Under the pieces are notes generated by a model. That model did no database searches. It saw only the letters and a program-made list of their open reading frames with translations, and had not been told where the DNA came from. Made by a program: the position numbers and the translations under genes. From Neobacillus niacini NBRC 15566 (GTDB lineage Bacteria > Bacillota > Bacilli > Bacillales > Cytobacillaceae), in contig NZ_BCVA01000005.1 of NCBI RefSeq assembly GCF_001591505.1, positions 164,603 to 228,602 of the forward strand: DNA of 64,000 nt, written 5' to 3'. Positions 20,086 through 29,260 of the stretch are shown here, piece by piece. The stretch's first letter is position 1. Every line of letters starts with the position of its first letter.

Positions 20086-20844
20086 ATGCTAACAGTTATT
20101 TGGGTATTAGGTACTATGCTTTTAATGTTATTGATTCATTTTTTAATACCACTTGGATACACGACAAAAGGAAAGTTTTTTCTTGTTGTGTTAAGTGGCC
20201 TGTTAGCATCGGGAGGACTTGCAGCAACGATAGCCATTCCTGTGTGGCAAGCAATGGTAATGCTACTAGTTCTTTCTTTTTTTGCAGCCTATTTAATGGA
20301 TAGCCGAATGGCAAAAAGCTTGTATTTGACAAAAGAGCATTTAGTAGAAGAAATTGATTTTGAGGAGAGTCACTCTTCATTTAACGTAACAAAACAAACA
20401 GATAAAACACTAGATATAGATTTAATGGATTCTGAATTGGAAATTTCCTCTTCATCTTCCATAAAAAATACAGAAGTAGACATCATTCCTATTGATTCTC
20501 TAGTCGAAGATATTTCTTTCTTACAGGACAGGGAGCTTGGAAGTAATAATGAGGAATTAATAGAAGCTAACGAACCCGAGGTTGGTTATTTATCAGATAT
20601 TGAAAACTTACTAGATGAAAGTTTTACAGAATCTCACACTGATAAGGTAGATTCCATTGATGAAGAGAGCTGGCTAGATGAGCTTGCGGAATTAACTATT
20701 TTGAAGGACGAAGATAAGGAAACTGTAGATGAATCTCAAGTGGATGAACTTGTGTTAGAAGAATTATTTGCTGAAAAAGAGGTTGCGGCAGCAACAGATA
20801 ATGGAGAAATCAAACCCAAGAAAGTACTAGAATTACAAAAGTAA
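20086..20844 (+). CDS. Unrecognised membrane protein with acidic tail, pilus operon
   Basis: The 252-residue protein has three hydrophobic segments in the first 85 residues (about 1-24, 30-52 and 57-75). A cytoplasmic tail of about 165 residues follows, very rich in Asp, Glu and Ser and lacking an obvious fold. I do not recognise a family. It is the first gene of the plus-strand pilus cluster, 24 bp before the VanW-like gene. A role as a membrane platform, regulator or wall-related factor of the pilus is an inference from position only. The ATG at 20086 follows AAAGGGATG; another ATG at 20082 is in a different frame that soon ends. Confidence 0.7.
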   Translation: MLTVIWVLGTMLLMLLIHFLIPLGYTTKGKFFLVVLSGLLASGGLAATIAIPVWQAMVMLLVLSFFAAYLMDSRMAKSLYLTKEHLVEEIDFEESHSSFNVTKQTDKTLDIDLMDSELEISSSSSIKNTEVDIIPIDSLVEDISFLQDRELGSNNEELIEANEPEVGYLSDIENLLDESFTESHTDKVDSIDEESWLDELAELTILKDEDKETVDESQVDELVLEELFAEKEVAAATDNGEIKPKKVLELQK

Positions 20845-20868
20845 TATTTAGGAAGGGAGGCATAAAGT

Positions 20869-22158
20869 TTGAGTAAGCATCAATCATTCATTAAATTATT
20901 TGTTGTCCTTTTTTTAAGCACAGCAGTTATTTTTAGTTCGTCCCACTTTGGTGTTAAAGCATTTGAAGGTTTCGCCCATTCTTCTAATGGAAAATACTCA
21001 GAAGGTACTTCAATTGGTTCGATTGATGTTTCTGGAAAGACTGATAGTGAAGTAATTTCTTTGTTAGATGAAAAGTATGTGGAATGGGTAAAAAATACAA
21101 AGTTTGAACTGCAATATAGTGAGAAAATTGTACCATTCGATGTAAACCTAATTACTTTTGATTCTACACAATCGGTTTACTCAATCAAGGACGGTCAAAG
21201 TAATACAGTATCAATGAACATAAATATTTTGCCTGTTCAAGATCAAATTCAACTTCAGTTTCCACAAGTGGACAGCAATCAACTGGAACTTACAAAACTA
21301 AAAGCAGACATAGTAAATACGGCTGCAAAGTTTGAACAAGGTTCTTATTTATTCAATTTGAATAAGGATTACTTAATTACTGACGCTAGTAATAATGCCA
21401 ATGTCATCAGTAAAGCAATTATAAAGTTGACAGATATCCCTAATGATATAGGTGCAATAATCTCTGCAAACCCAGAAATCCAGATTGCTGAAGGTACAAC
21501 TTTTTCCATGGTCGACTTCGCAAAACAACAGAAGATTGAAAGTTCAACCGCTCTAAGCATGATTGCGACGGGAATATATCAATCCATCTTGCCAACAAAT
21601 TTTAAGATAACGGAAAGAAATATCAGCAGTGCACTTCCAAATTATACAGGCATAGGATTTGAAGCGAAGGTTAATGTTTCCAACGGTACAGATCTAATTA
21701 TTTTTAATCCTAATACCACTTCATATAAGTTACACTTGCAACTGGTGGATAAAGAGTTAATCGTCACTTTAAAGGGCGAAAAGCTCCTTTACAATTATAT
21801 CATTAGCAAAAAAGAGGAACAGTTATTGAAACCAAGAACAATTGTTCAATTTAGCCCTTTACTTCTGCCTGGGCAGATTAAGGTGCAAACGAACGGTATT
21901 GATGGACAAATCGTTAAGATTCTTCGTGAAACCTATCAAGGTGAACAAATGATTACGAGTGAGATAGTATCAGAAGATTATTACCCACCTGTATATCGTG
22001 TGGAAGTGCACGGTTTGACGGGGACACAACAATCATCTTCTACAACAACTAGCACAGAACCATCTAATCCTTCTGGAAATCCAACAACATCTACGGAGAT
22101 AAACGAAAAAGATTCGGATGATGACCTTTGGGGGAAACCAAATGAACAACCAAAATAA
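20869..22158 (+). CDS. Secreted VanW-like / G5-like wall-associated protein
   Basis: The 429-residue exported protein has a signal peptide ending near VKA-FEG (residue 32). Next is a domain like the one N-terminal to VanW (IGSIDVSGKTDSEVISLL, about 46-130). A VanW-like core follows (about 205-300, ISSALPNYTGIGFEAKVNVS). A G5-like strand pair comes next (about 310-385, QIVKILRETYQGEQMITSE), and then a Ser/Thr/Pro-rich tail. VanW-type proteins are tied to peptidoglycan, so it may help the pilus cross or anchor in the wall; this is inference. The start is TTG behind GGAAGGGAGG. It lies 18 bp upstream of pilB. Confidence 0.68.
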   Translation: MSKHQSFIKLFVVLFLSTAVIFSSSHFGVKAFEGFAHSSNGKYSEGTSIGSIDVSGKTDSEVISLLDEKYVEWVKNTKFELQYSEKIVPFDVNLITFDSTQSVYSIKDGQSNTVSMNINILPVQDQIQLQFPQVDSNQLELTKLKADIVNTAAKFEQGSYLFNLNKDYLITDASNNANVISKAIIKLTDIPNDIGAIISANPEIQIAEGTTFSMVDFAKQQKIESSTALSMIATGIYQSILPTNFKITERNISSALPNYTGIGFEAKVNVSNGTDLIIFNPNTTSYKLHLQLVDKELIVTLKGEKLLYNYIISKKEEQLLKPRTIVQFSPLLLPGQIKVQTNGIDGQIVKILRETYQGEQMITSEIVSEDYYPPVYRVEVHGLTGTQQSSSTTTSTEPSNPSGNPTTSTEINEKDSDDDLWGKPNEQPK

Positions 22159-22176
22159 TGTTAGTAGTGATTATAA

Positions 22177-23838
22177 ATGAAACAAACACGGAGACGACTA
22201 GGAGATTTGTTAATTGAAGAAGGGTTAATTACCCCTGAACAACTCCAATTAACATTGGATGAAAAAGCACCAAATCAGAAAATAGGTGATGCCCTGCTGC
22301 AAAGAGGCTTAATAACGGATCAGCAGTTGGCGGAAGTATTAGAGTATCAATTAGGAATTCCACATATTAACCTGATGCATTATCCTTTTGATACCAACCT
22401 TTTTTCACTAATATCAAAAGAAACTGCTAGCCGTAACTTAATTGTTCCTCTTAAAAAAGAAGGTAATAAACTATACGTAGCAATGGTCGATCCGATGGAT
22501 TTCATCGTAATAGATGACCTTCGTCTATCGACTGGCTTTCAAATCGAAACGGCAATAGCAACAAAAGAGGCAATCGTTAGGGCAATTAATAAATATTACA
22601 ATGTTGACGAAGGCCTAGAGGAGCTATTTGATGAACTTTCTTCAAGTGACCGGGGAAGAGACGATGATATTAACGACCTTGATTCTCCAATTGTGAGATT
22701 AGTAAACCAAATCCTCACAAATGCCGTTATCCAAAAGGCGAGTGATATTCATATCGACCCTCAGGAAACAAAAGTAGTTGTTCGTTATCGTATAGATGGG
22801 GTACTTCGTGTTGAACGTGTATTGCCGCGACATATGCGCAGTGTATTAACCGCTAGAGTAAAAATTATGTCCAATCTTGATATTACCGAACATCGTATTC
22901 CTCAAGATGGAAGGATTAAAATGAATCTTGATTTCCATCCCATCGATCTTCGTGTGTCTACATTACCGACCGTGTACGGCGAGAAAATTGTTATGCGGAT
23001 ATTAGATATGGGTGCTGCGCTAAATGATTTAAACAAAATCGGCTTTAATGCCCTTAACCTAAAGCGCTTCTCTGAAATGATAGAGCAGCCTACAGGGATT
23101 GTATTAATAACAGGGCCAACAGGTTCAGGTAAGTCTTCAACTCTTTACGCCGCTCTAAATCGATTAAACAGTGAACAAGTAAACATTATTACGATTGAGG
23201 ACCCAGTTGAATATCAGCTTGAAGGTATTAATCAAATTCAGGTAAATACCAATGTGGGCATGACCTTTGCGGCAGGATTGCGTTCGATACTTCGACAAGA
23301 TCCTAATATTATCATGGTCGGAGAAATTCGTGATAAAGAGACTGCAGAGATTGCTGTACGTGCTTCGTTAACGGGGCACTTAGTGCTAAGTACGCTGCAT
23401 ACCAATGACTCACTTGGTACCGTGACAAGGTTAATAGATATGGGAGTGGAACCATTTTTAATTGCCTCCTCCCTTACTGGAATTGTCGCTCAGCGGTTAG
23501 TGCGTAAGGTTTGCCGTGATTGCGCTGAGGTTCAAGAAGCAACTAAACGTGAAATCGAAATATTTGCCCGACGGGGAATGAAAATTGAAAAGATTACTCG
23601 CGGAAAAGGATGTCAATCCTGTAATATGACCGGCTACAAAGGAAGGGTTGCCCTTCACGAAGTCCTTGTCCTGAATGACGATATGCGCAGGATTATTATG
23701 AATGAAGACTCAACTCATAAATTAAAAGAGCTTGCGATAAAAAATAAAACCATTTTCTTGATTGACGATGGTTTATTAAAGGTAAAACAAGGTCTAACTA
23801 CCACAGAAGAAGTATTACGTGTAGCTATCTTGGAGTAG
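22177..23838 (+). CDS. pilB: Type IV pilus extension ATPase PilB, with MshEN motifs
   Basis: The 553-residue GspE/PilB ATPase powers pilin polymerisation. The N-terminus carries two tandem 24-residue motifs: R7-K30, starting RLGDLLIEEG, and K35-Q58, starting KIGDALLQRG. They are of the RLGxxLxxxG...LxxxLxxQ type that binds cyclic-di-GMP in MshEN domains. The core has Walker A GPTGSGKSS, the Asp box ITIEDPVEYQ, Walker B IIMVGEIRD and the His box. A zinc-binding four-Cys segment follows (CRDC ... CQSC). It lies 10 bp before pilT. Confidence 0.95.
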   Translation: MKQTRRRLGDLLIEEGLITPEQLQLTLDEKAPNQKIGDALLQRGLITDQQLAEVLEYQLGIPHINLMHYPFDTNLFSLISKETASRNLIVPLKKEGNKLYVAMVDPMDFIVIDDLRLSTGFQIETAIATKEAIVRAINKYYNVDEGLEELFDELSSSDRGRDDDINDLDSPIVRLVNQILTNAVIQKASDIHIDPQETKVVVRYRIDGVLRVERVLPRHMRSVLTARVKIMSNLDITEHRIPQDGRIKMNLDFHPIDLRVSTLPTVYGEKIVMRILDMGAALNDLNKIGFNALNLKRFSEMIEQPTGIVLITGPTGSGKSSTLYAALNRLNSEQVNIITIEDPVEYQLEGINQIQVNTNVGMTFAAGLRSILRQDPNIIMVGEIRDKETAEIAVRASLTGHLVLSTLHTNDSLGTVTRLIDMGVEPFLIASSLTGIVAQRLVRKVCRDCAEVQEATKREIEIFARRGMKIEKITRGKGCQSCNMTGYKGRVALHEVLVLNDDMRRIIMNEDSTHKLKELAIKNKTIFLIDDGLLKVKQGLTTTEEVLRVAILE

Positions 23839-23848
23839 GAGAACAGAC

Positions 23849-24901
23849 ATGATGAGAGAAAGAATAGAGAATATATTACGGGCGGCGCTGGAATTTAAGG
23901 CATCGGACATCCATCTTACAGTGGGTGTTCCTCCCATCTTTCGTATAAATGGAGATATCAAACGTTATGGGAAGGACATATTACTTCCTGCAGACACAGA
24001 AGAGATTGCAAAAATAACAATCCCTGAAAATATGTATGATTTATTTAAGGAAAAAGGAGAACTCGATTACTCTTATGGTATTCCTGGAGTATCGCGATTC
24101 CGTGTTAATGCCTACCATCAACGGAAAAGTGTATCTTTAGCCCTCAGGGTAGTTGCCTCCAAAACACCTACGATCGAAGATCTAGATTTGCCCAGAATTA
24201 TACCTGAGCTTGTTGAGCGACCACAGGGGCTGATTTTGGTTACTGGTCCAACTGGTAGTGGTAAGTCAACAACACTCGCTTCTATGATTGACTATGTAAA
24301 TCGGACCATGCGTAAACATATTGTGACATTAGAGGACCCAATCGAATATCTACACAAGCATGGAAATTCGATTATCGACCAGCGTGAGGTGGGCTTTGAT
24401 ACGCAATCCTATGCAAATGGTTTAAAAGGCGCACTTCGACAAGACCCAGACATCATTTTAGTAGGGGAAATGCGTGATCTAGAAACTATCGGGATTGCCA
24501 TTACCGCTGCCGAAACAGGTCACCTTGTATTGGGAACACTGCATACATCCAGTGCTCCATCAACGATTAACCGTATCATCGACGTATTTCCACCTGCGCA
24601 GCAGCCGCAAATCAGAGTTCAATTGGCTTCTGTTTTAGTAGGTGTTATTTCTCAGCGCTTATTCCCTACCATAGATAAAAAAGGGCGTAAAGCGGCAACA
24701 GAAATTCTCGTTAATAACCCGGCAATTGCTAACCTAATACGTAACGAAAAAATCCACCAAATCCAGAGCACCATGCAAACCTCACGTGCTCAAGGAATGC
24801 ATACGCTTGAAATGAGTATCCGAGATTTAATTGACCGTAATCTAATTCAAAAAGAAGCTGCTACCAAATATCTACAAGAAAAGATGATGCTGGATGGCTA
24901 G
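23849..24901 (+). CDS. pilT: Type IV pilus retraction ATPase PilT
   Basis: The 350-residue hexameric ATPase disassembles the pilus and drives twitching or DNA uptake. It begins with the typical ASDIHLTVGVPPIFRING. Walker A is GPTGSGKSTT and Walker B IILVGEMRD. The PilT-specific AIRNLIRE-type motif appears as AIANLIRNEK near the C-terminus. B. subtilis ComG machinery lacks PilT, so its presence argues for a true retractable type IV pilus. It overlaps pilC by 8 bp. Confidence 0.95.
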   Translation: MMRERIENILRAALEFKASDIHLTVGVPPIFRINGDIKRYGKDILLPADTEEIAKITIPENMYDLFKEKGELDYSYGIPGVSRFRVNAYHQRKSVSLALRVVASKTPTIEDLDLPRIIPELVERPQGLILVTGPTGSGKSTTLASMIDYVNRTMRKHIVTLEDPIEYLHKHGNSIIDQREVGFDTQSYANGLKGALRQDPDIILVGEMRDLETIGIAITAAETGHLVLGTLHTSSAPSTINRIIDVFPPAQQPQIRVQLASVLVGVISQRLFPTIDKKGRKAATEILVNNPAIANLIRNEKIHQIQSTMQTSRAQGMHTLEMSIRDLIDRNLIQKEAATKYLQEKMMLDG

Positions 24902-26099
24902 ATTCAAATATTCAGGACGCGACAAACGAGGAAAAAAAGAGGGGACGGTAACCGCTGCTTCAAGAAGAGAGGCAATGGCCAAATTGAAAGAAGATGGTAT
25001 CCGAGTTATTGAAATGGCGGAAGTACCTGAAACCCTGATGACGATGGAGTTAACAATCGGAAACCCAGTAAAGCTGCAGCATTTTGTAATCTATTTACGG
25101 CAGTTTGCAACGTTAATAAAAGCTGGTGTGACCGTTGTTGAAGCAACTGAGATTCTTGCAATTCAGACAGAAAGTAAAGCGCTAAAAAAAGCATTAATGG
25201 CTGTTGAACAGGATCTGCGCGAAGGAAATCCATATTCAGAGTCAGTTGCAAAGCATAAAAAAATCTTTAATTCAATGTTTATCAACATGGTTAAAGCTGG
25301 TGAAGTAGCTGGAAACATGGATGAAACTTTAGAGAAACTCGCAGATGATTTTGAAAAGCAGCATGATACTGTAGCCAAAGTGAAATCAGCCTTAACTTAT
25401 CCTGCTGTAATCGGGATTCTAGCAATTGGGGCAGTTATCTTTTTATTAGTTGGAGTAGTTCCAACATTTGTAACAATGTTTGAGGATATGGGAGCTGAAC
25501 TTCCAGGGATAACGAAATTTGTTTTAAATGCAAGTGGATTTATGCAGTCATTTTGGTGGCTGATTTTCCTGATTGTATTTGCATTTGGTTTCGTCATTAT
25601 CTATATGAAGAAAAATAAAAAAACCAGATATTATTTAGATTATTTTCTTTTACGAATGCCGATTTTTGGCAATATGCTGCAAAAGGCGGCGTTGGCTCGA
25701 ATGATGCGGACGCTTAGCTCGTTATTCTCAAGTTCAGTACCTATTTTGCAAGCAATGTCGATTGTTGAAAAAGTAGTAGAAAATGAAGTTATTGCCAGAG
25801 TAATTCGCGAATCTCGAAATTCACTTGAGAAAGGTCGTTCGATGACAGAACCGATGATGAATCACTGGGCATTCCCACCACTGGTGACACAAATGATATC
25901 CATTGGTGAAAGCACAGGGGCACTAGATTCGATGCTATCTAAAATAGCTGAGTTTTATGAGAAAGAAGTCGAACAAGGAACAGATCGACTTAAATCTTTA
26001 ATTGAACCAATTATGATTGTTTTCCTAGCAGGTGTAGTAGGAGTAATTGTCCTTTCAATTATGATGCCAATGTTCTCAATGTTTGATCAAATGAGCTAA
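24894..26099 (+). CDS. pilC: Type IV pilus platform protein PilC
   Basis: The 401-residue inner membrane platform is of the GspF/PilC family. It has two cytoplasmic GspF domains (about 65-190 and 270-390) with the repeated pattern around LRQFATLIKAGVTVVEA and LSSLFSSSVPILQAM. Three membrane helices are visible (near 165-190, 215-235 and 370-395). It couples PilB and PilT motion to pilin insertion. The ATG overlaps pilT by 8 bp (ATGGCTAG), so translation is coupled. Confidence 0.95.
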   Translation: MARFKYSGRDKRGKKEGTVTAASRREAMAKLKEDGIRVIEMAEVPETLMTMELTIGNPVKLQHFVIYLRQFATLIKAGVTVVEATEILAIQTESKALKKALMAVEQDLREGNPYSESVAKHKKIFNSMFINMVKAGEVAGNMDETLEKLADDFEKQHDTVAKVKSALTYPAVIGILAIGAVIFLLVGVVPTFVTMFEDMGAELPGITKFVLNASGFMQSFWWLIFLIVFAFGFVIIYMKKNKKTRYYLDYFLLRMPIFGNMLQKAALARMMRTLSSLFSSSVPILQAMSIVEKVVENEVIARVIRESRNSLEKGRSMTEPMMNHWAFPPLVTQMISIGESTGALDSMLSKIAEFYEKEVEQGTDRLKSLIEPIMIVFLAGVVGVIVLSIMMPMFSMFDQMS

Positions 26100-26164
26100 T
26101 GTAACAAAATATCAGGAAATATTACAATCATGTTAAAAATAAGACAAAATGTGATTAAATTCTC

Positions 26165-26193
26165 TTTTCAATAGCTTACATTTATTGTATACT
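26165..26193 (+). promoter_or_regulatory. Possible promoter of the major pilin
   Basis: TATACT (26188-26193), preceded directly by TG, lies 17 bp from a weak TTTTCA. It is in the 140-bp gap before the major pilin gene, where extra transcription would be expected. Confidence 0.3.
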
Positions 26194-26239
26194 CATAGAG
26201 AAATATTACTAGGTTCTTAGGACCAAAAGGAGATGGAAT

Positions 26240-26689
26240 ATGTTAAAAAAATTAGGTTCAAAACTTAAGGAACAAAAAGGTTTTACATTAATTGAATTAC
26301 TAGCAGTTATTGTTATTTTAGGGATTATTGCTGCCATTGCAATTCCAGCGATTGGGAATGTTATTAATAATTCAAAGGAAAAAGCACAAGTACAAGAAGG
26401 ACTACAAATTATTAATGCTGCAAAGTATTACATGAATGAGAAAAATCCATCTGGGACAGCACTAACTGCCTTAGCAACAGCAGGTACTGGCTTAGATTCA
26501 ACTGATTTAGCTCCATATTTAGATCGTGTTAATGATTCTAGTTTTGAAGTACTTGTAAGCGCAAAGGCATCAGGTGGTTTTCTTTATACTTTAACTTCTC
26601 ACGAAGCCAACGATATAACTGGTGGAACAACCGATATAAAAACAAATGGTGCAACCGAGCAAGAATTAGTTAGTTGGAAGAGGAATTAA
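26240..26689 (+). CDS. pilA: Major type IV pilin
   Basis: The 149-residue prepilin has a 14-residue basic leader ending KEQKG, then FTLIELLAVIVILGIIAAIA with Glu5. The hydrophobic assembly helix continues to about residue 60. A small globular domain with no cysteines follows, so the disulfide-bounded D-region of Gram-negative pilins is absent. This is as in Gram-positive and competence pilins. It sits alone behind a 140-bp gap within the pilus cluster, consistent with higher expression. It is directly followed by the prepilin peptidase gene. Confidence 0.92.
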   Translation: MLKKLGSKLKEQKGFTLIELLAVIVILGIIAAIAIPAIGNVINNSKEKAQVQEGLQIINAAKYYMNEKNPSGTALTALATAGTGLDSTDLAPYLDRVNDSSFEVLVSAKASGGFLYTLTSHEANDITGGTTDIKTNGATEQELVSWKRN

Positions 26690-26693
26690 TTAA

Positions 26694-27467
26694 TTGCCTG
26701 AGACTACTTTAATAATATTATTTACTTTTTTATATGGTGTCATTTTTGGTTCTTTCTATAATGTAGTAGGTCTAAGGATACCAATAAAACAATCAGTTGT
26801 TGCACCTCGGTCTGCTTGTCCAACGTGTGGGCACCAATTGAAACCGTACGAACTAATACCAGTAATTTCATACTTGTTTCAAAAAGGAAAATGCCGCGGC
26901 TGTCAGTCGCGGATTTCTCCTATCTATCCTTTTTTTGAATTGCTAACTGGCATTTTGTTTGCAACAGCCCCACTTGTGATTGGATGGTCCGGAGAATTAG
27001 TGGTTACACTGACACTAATCTCAATGTTTATCATAATTGTAGTATCTGATATTCACTATATGATCATCCCTGATAAGATCTTAATCTGGTTTGCAGGGAT
27101 TTTTTTATTGGAACGAATTGTTTGGCCGCTCTCCCCGTGGTGGGACAGCTTGCTTGGCGCCATAACTGGCTTTGTGCTCTTGCTCATCGTTGCGCTTGTT
27201 AGTAAAGGCGGCATGGGGATGGGAGATGTTAAATTATATGCATTACTGGGTTTTGTTCTGGGTATTAAACTAGTACTTTTATCCTTCTTTTTTTCTACAT
27301 TATTTGGAGCCGTCATTGGCGGTTTGTTGCTTATTTTCAAGATTGTTAAAAGAAAACAGCCGATTCCGTTCGGTCCATTTATTGCAGCCGGGACATTGAC
27401 GGCTTATTATTGGGGTTCGGAACTCATCGATTTATACTTACAATTTCTTAATACAGCTTTTAAGTAA
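26694..27467 (+). CDS. pilD: Prepilin peptidase (PilD/ComC)
   Basis: A 257-residue A24-family aspartic membrane protease and N-methylase that cleaves prepilins after Gly. It shows the N-terminal GSFYNVVGLRIP block and a cytoplasmic four-Cys zinc site (CPTC ... CRGC). The catalytic Asp residues lie in VVSDIHYMIIPD and GMGMGDVKLYALLG. It occupies the comC position of B. subtilis (between folC and spoIIB), so it is probably the comC orthologue and may also process ComG pilins. The start is TTG at 26694, 4 bp after the pilin stop, with GAGG upstream. Confidence 0.93.
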   Translation: MPETTLIILFTFLYGVIFGSFYNVVGLRIPIKQSVVAPRSACPTCGHQLKPYELIPVISYLFQKGKCRGCQSRISPIYPFFELLTGILFATAPLVIGWSGELVVTLTLISMFIIIVVSDIHYMIIPDKILIWFAGIFLLERIVWPLSPWWDSLLGAITGFVLLLIVALVSKGGMGMGDVKLYALLGFVLGIKLVLLSFFFSTLFGAVIGGLLLIFKIVKRKQPIPFGPFIAAGTLTAYYWGSELIDLYLQFLNTAFK

Positions 27468-27479
27468 GGGGTAATTAAT

Positions 27480-28475
27480 ATGGCATTTTCCCTCTTTTCA
27501 TCAAAAAATCGAATAGTTAACCTGGTAGTAAATGACCATTCGGTTCGTTTTGTTGAACTAAAACAAGCGAACCCCCCTGCTGTACAAAAATGGTGCGAAC
27601 GCTTCCTTCCCCCTGGAGTGATTACCGAAGGGAAGATTACGGATATTGATTCGCTGGCAAATATATTGGAAGAGCGTATCGATGAATGGAAAATTAAAGG
27701 TCGTCAGGTTCGTTTTCTTGTTCCTGACCCACTAGTGATTATCCGTAAAGTCTCCATACCTGCCGATATTCAGGATGATGAAATCAAGGGATATTTATAT
27801 TTGGAACTTGGTTCTAGTATCCATTTACCTTTTGAAGAGCCAGTCTTTGATTATTTTCCACTCGCTAGTAACGGGAAAACAAAGGATCTGCTTTTGTTTG
27901 CTGCCCCGGAACAATATGTAATGGAATATGCAAAGTTATTCTCTGATTTGAAGCTAAAACCCATTGCAGCAGATATTTCGCCGCTAGCACTATATCGTTT
28001 ATTTCATCAAAACGGTCAAGCCAGTGAAAATGAGGTTTTGTTTACGGTGCAATTTGACTTAACTAGTGTTAATTTATGCATCTTTGATGATACAGTTCCT
28101 CTTGTTATGAGGCAGTTTCCACTTCCTTTTGATATTGAGAAATGGGATATCAAACAAGACAGTGCTGGTATGATGACGTTTAAATACAGTGGGGATACAG
28201 AAGAATTAGCTCTCCAGATTGAAGATATCTTGAATGAAATTATTAAGTTAGTAGACTTTTATCGCTACACACTATCGAACGAAAAAAGGGATATCACAAA
28301 GTTTCTATTAAATGGTGACCATCCGATGTTAACGGCAATTTTTGATGAAATGAACGAAAGATTTGAAATTCCTGTTGAACAAATTGAGCAAGACGGAGTT
28401 GAAACTGGTAAATCAGGAAGCGTACCGGCTAATCTATTATTATCTTTAGGTCTCGCTTTAAAAGAGGTGAAATGA
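27480..28475 (+). CDS. pilM: Type IV pilus assembly protein PilM
   Basis: The 331-residue cytoplasmic protein has an actin-like (FtsA-type) fold. It starts with short strands INRI-VNLVVNDHSVRFVEL and has the block VRFLVPDPLVIIRKVSIPAD. The acidic patch ELGSSIHLPFEEPVFDYFPL is typical of PilM. It binds the N-terminal tail of PilN and links the motor to the PilN/PilO alignment complex. It overlaps pilN by 4 bp (ATGA). Confidence 0.88.
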   Translation: MAFSLFSSKNRIVNLVVNDHSVRFVELKQANPPAVQKWCERFLPPGVITEGKITDIDSLANILEERIDEWKIKGRQVRFLVPDPLVIIRKVSIPADIQDDEIKGYLYLELGSSIHLPFEEPVFDYFPLASNGKTKDLLLFAAPEQYVMEYAKLFSDLKLKPIAADISPLALYRLFHQNGQASENEVLFTVQFDLTSVNLCIFDDTVPLVMRQFPLPFDIEKWDIKQDSAGMMTFKYSGDTEELALQIEDILNEIIKLVDFYRYTLSNEKRDITKFLLNGDHPMLTAIFDEMNERFEIPVEQIEQDGVETGKSGSVPANLLLSLGLALKEVK

Positions 28476-29260
28476 TGTTAGTAGAAATTAACCTGCTTCC
28501 ACATAAAGAACCGAGGAAAACAAGTTTTCTAATTGTAGTTGCTGCCATGGCAGTAATTTTTCTAGCTCTTGGGACCTATTATATCTTGCAAATACAGTCG
28601 ACGAAAAATGATATTGCGAATATGGAAAGTCAAATAAAAATGACCAAAGACTTGGCGGCGATAGAAGAAAAGAATTCACAAACAAGTGAGTCTGCCATGT
28701 CTGTTACTCTTTTAAAAAGTGCGGTTGAGTGGGCAAATAGTTATCCAATCCAGACCATTCCTGTTATGCAGCATTTGACAGGATTATTGCCAGAACGTGG
28801 TTTTATCCAAACTTTTGGATATACTGAGGCTGGGACAGTTACGATTACTGTTCAATTGGATAGTGCGCGGGAAGCTGCATACTTCTTAGATAATCTAAAT
28901 AAATCCCAATGGATAGAGGAAGCAAATCTTAGTTCTTTAACAGTAAAGAAACAAGAATTAACAGATGAAACTACTTTATCTACATCTAGCCAAGTTACAG
29001 AGGGACAACCAACAAGTACAGAAAGTAATAAACAATCCATTGTTGTCACCACGGATCCCAATAACCCAAATAGTATTATAATAACTCCCGTTGACCCTAA
29101 TACGAAGACTACGGAAGATACTACAACTGTAGTTAAGCAGCAGGAAATGGATGTACTACCAAGGTATTTTGGACAATATGAAATTACTCTTAATAAAGAA
29201 ACAATAAAAAAGCTAATTAATAAAGGCGGCGTTAATGGGGAAGGAGTGAAACAATCATGA
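28472..29260 (+). CDS. pilN: Type IV pilus assembly protein PilN
   Basis: The 262-residue protein has a PilN signature near the start, MLVEINLLP, the conserved tail bound by PilM. One membrane helix (about 20-42) is followed by a coiled-coil and a ferredoxin-like extracytoplasmic domain. A Ser/Thr/Asn-rich insertion (about 165-225) is longer than in Gram-negative PilN, which may help span the thick wall. The ATG overlaps pilM by 4 bp; a second ATG three bases later is also possible. It overlaps pilO by 4 bp. Confidence 0.86.
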   Translation: MMLVEINLLPHKEPRKTSFLIVVAAMAVIFLALGTYYILQIQSTKNDIANMESQIKMTKDLAAIEEKNSQTSESAMSVTLLKSAVEWANSYPIQTIPVMQHLTGLLPERGFIQTFGYTEAGTVTITVQLDSAREAAYFLDNLNKSQWIEEANLSSLTVKKQELTDETTLSTSSQVTEGQPTSTESNKQSIVVTTDPNNPNSIIITPVDPNTKTTEDTTTVVKQQEMDVLPRYFGQYEITLNKETIKKLINKGGVNGEGVKQS

